Below are positions 5,478-5,576 of a stretch of DNA of 5,576 nucleotides, piece by piece. The DNA lies in contig JAKANG010000134.1 of the NCBI GenBank assembly GCA_021812505.1, positions 1 to 5,576 of the forward strand. The letters are read 5' to 3'. The notes beneath the pieces were generated by a model that saw nothing but the letters and a program-made list of their open reading frames with translations, was not told where the DNA came from and ran no database searches. Positions within the stretch are counted from its first letter, which is position 1. Each line of letters begins with the position of its first letter. The translations under genes were made by a program, and so were the position numbers. Source of the stretch: Pseudomonadota bacterium (GTDB lineage Bacteria; Pseudomonadota; Alphaproteobacteria; Rhizobiales; Beijerinckiaceae).

Positions 5478-5576
5478 TCAGTCGGAATAATACATGTCGA
5501 ATTCGACCGGGTGCGGCGTCATTTCCATGCGATAGACATCGGCCATCTTCAGCTCGATATAGCTGTCGATGAAGTC
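5478..5576 (-). CDS. glnA: Glutamine synthetase type I, C-terminal end (partial)
   Basis: The last 32 residues of GlnA are encoded before the TGA at 5478-5480. IELKMADVYRMEMTPHPVEF and the ending DMYYSD match the highly conserved C-terminus of bacterial glutamine synthetase, where MTPHPVEF followed by a YYS ending is diagnostic. The enzyme makes glutamine from glutamate, ammonia and ATP in the cytoplasm as a dodecamer. The active site and the adenylylation Tyr lie upstream, outside the window, so regulation cannot be judged here. It ends in a good terminator and is convergent with azoR and the IS remnant; no functional link to them is indicated. Confidence 0.95.
   Translation of the reverse strand, partial: DFIDSYIELKMADVYRMEMTPHPVEFDMYYSD

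Noticed and set aside
5289..5576. Continuation of the transposase frame to the window edge, as a fusion protein
   Set aside because: Beyond 5288 the translation has no transposase character and runs through the glnA terminator and antisense to glnA; the frame also lacks a start codon.

Overview
The window is GC-rich, with dense GCC/GGC/CGC codon use, and reads as an alphaproteobacterial chromosome, most likely of the order Hyphomicrobiales. The order is inferred from codon style and protein character; no rRNA is present. It holds seven protein-coding loci: two cut by the window edges, four complete genes and one degraded transposase. The sequence alternates compact housekeeping/accessory genes with unusually AT-rich regulatory gaps.

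Left part (1-2346, all minus strand). The window begins inside a gene for an exported Met/Gly-rich protein (start at 556, running off the left edge). It has a signal peptide, a GM/GMM/GMMM repeat segment and the start of a small folded C-terminal domain. No intact reading frame is convincing between it and the next gene (563-889). A complete YbfB/YjiJ-type MFS transporter follows (890-2053); it has no clear Shine-Dalgarno site, and a promoter-like pair sits so close to its ATG that a leaderless mRNA is possible. The 293-base gap upstream of it carries two overlapping hairpins that close the pirin transcript.

Centre (2347-4870). A pirin-family cupin protein (minus) is divergent from a LysR-type regulator (plus). 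The regulator is followed on the same strand by an FMN-dependent NADH-azoreductase/quinone reductase (azoR). The divergent gap and the lysR-azoR gap are AT-rich islands in a GC-rich background. The second contains a perfect 10-bp inverted repeat whose 7-nt centre holds a TATACA -10-like hexamer, which is typical operator geometry. Pirin (quercetinase-like), azoreductase/quinone reductase, LysR regulator and MFS exporter together suggest a small quinone/aromatic electrophile response module. Each family assignment is firm; the shared role is an inference.

Right part (4871-5576). After azoR come a palindrome and a strong GC hairpin, then a short derivative of an IS3-family insertion sequence. 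It keeps its left end, most of a start-less orfA, and what looks like the outermost bases of its right end. Last is the C-terminus of glutamine synthetase (glnA, minus strand, running off the right edge), with a convincing intrinsic terminator.

No tRNA, rRNA, CRISPR array or wholly novel system is visible. The points most worth following are the Met-rich secreted protein, the palindromic azoR operator and the internally deleted IS.
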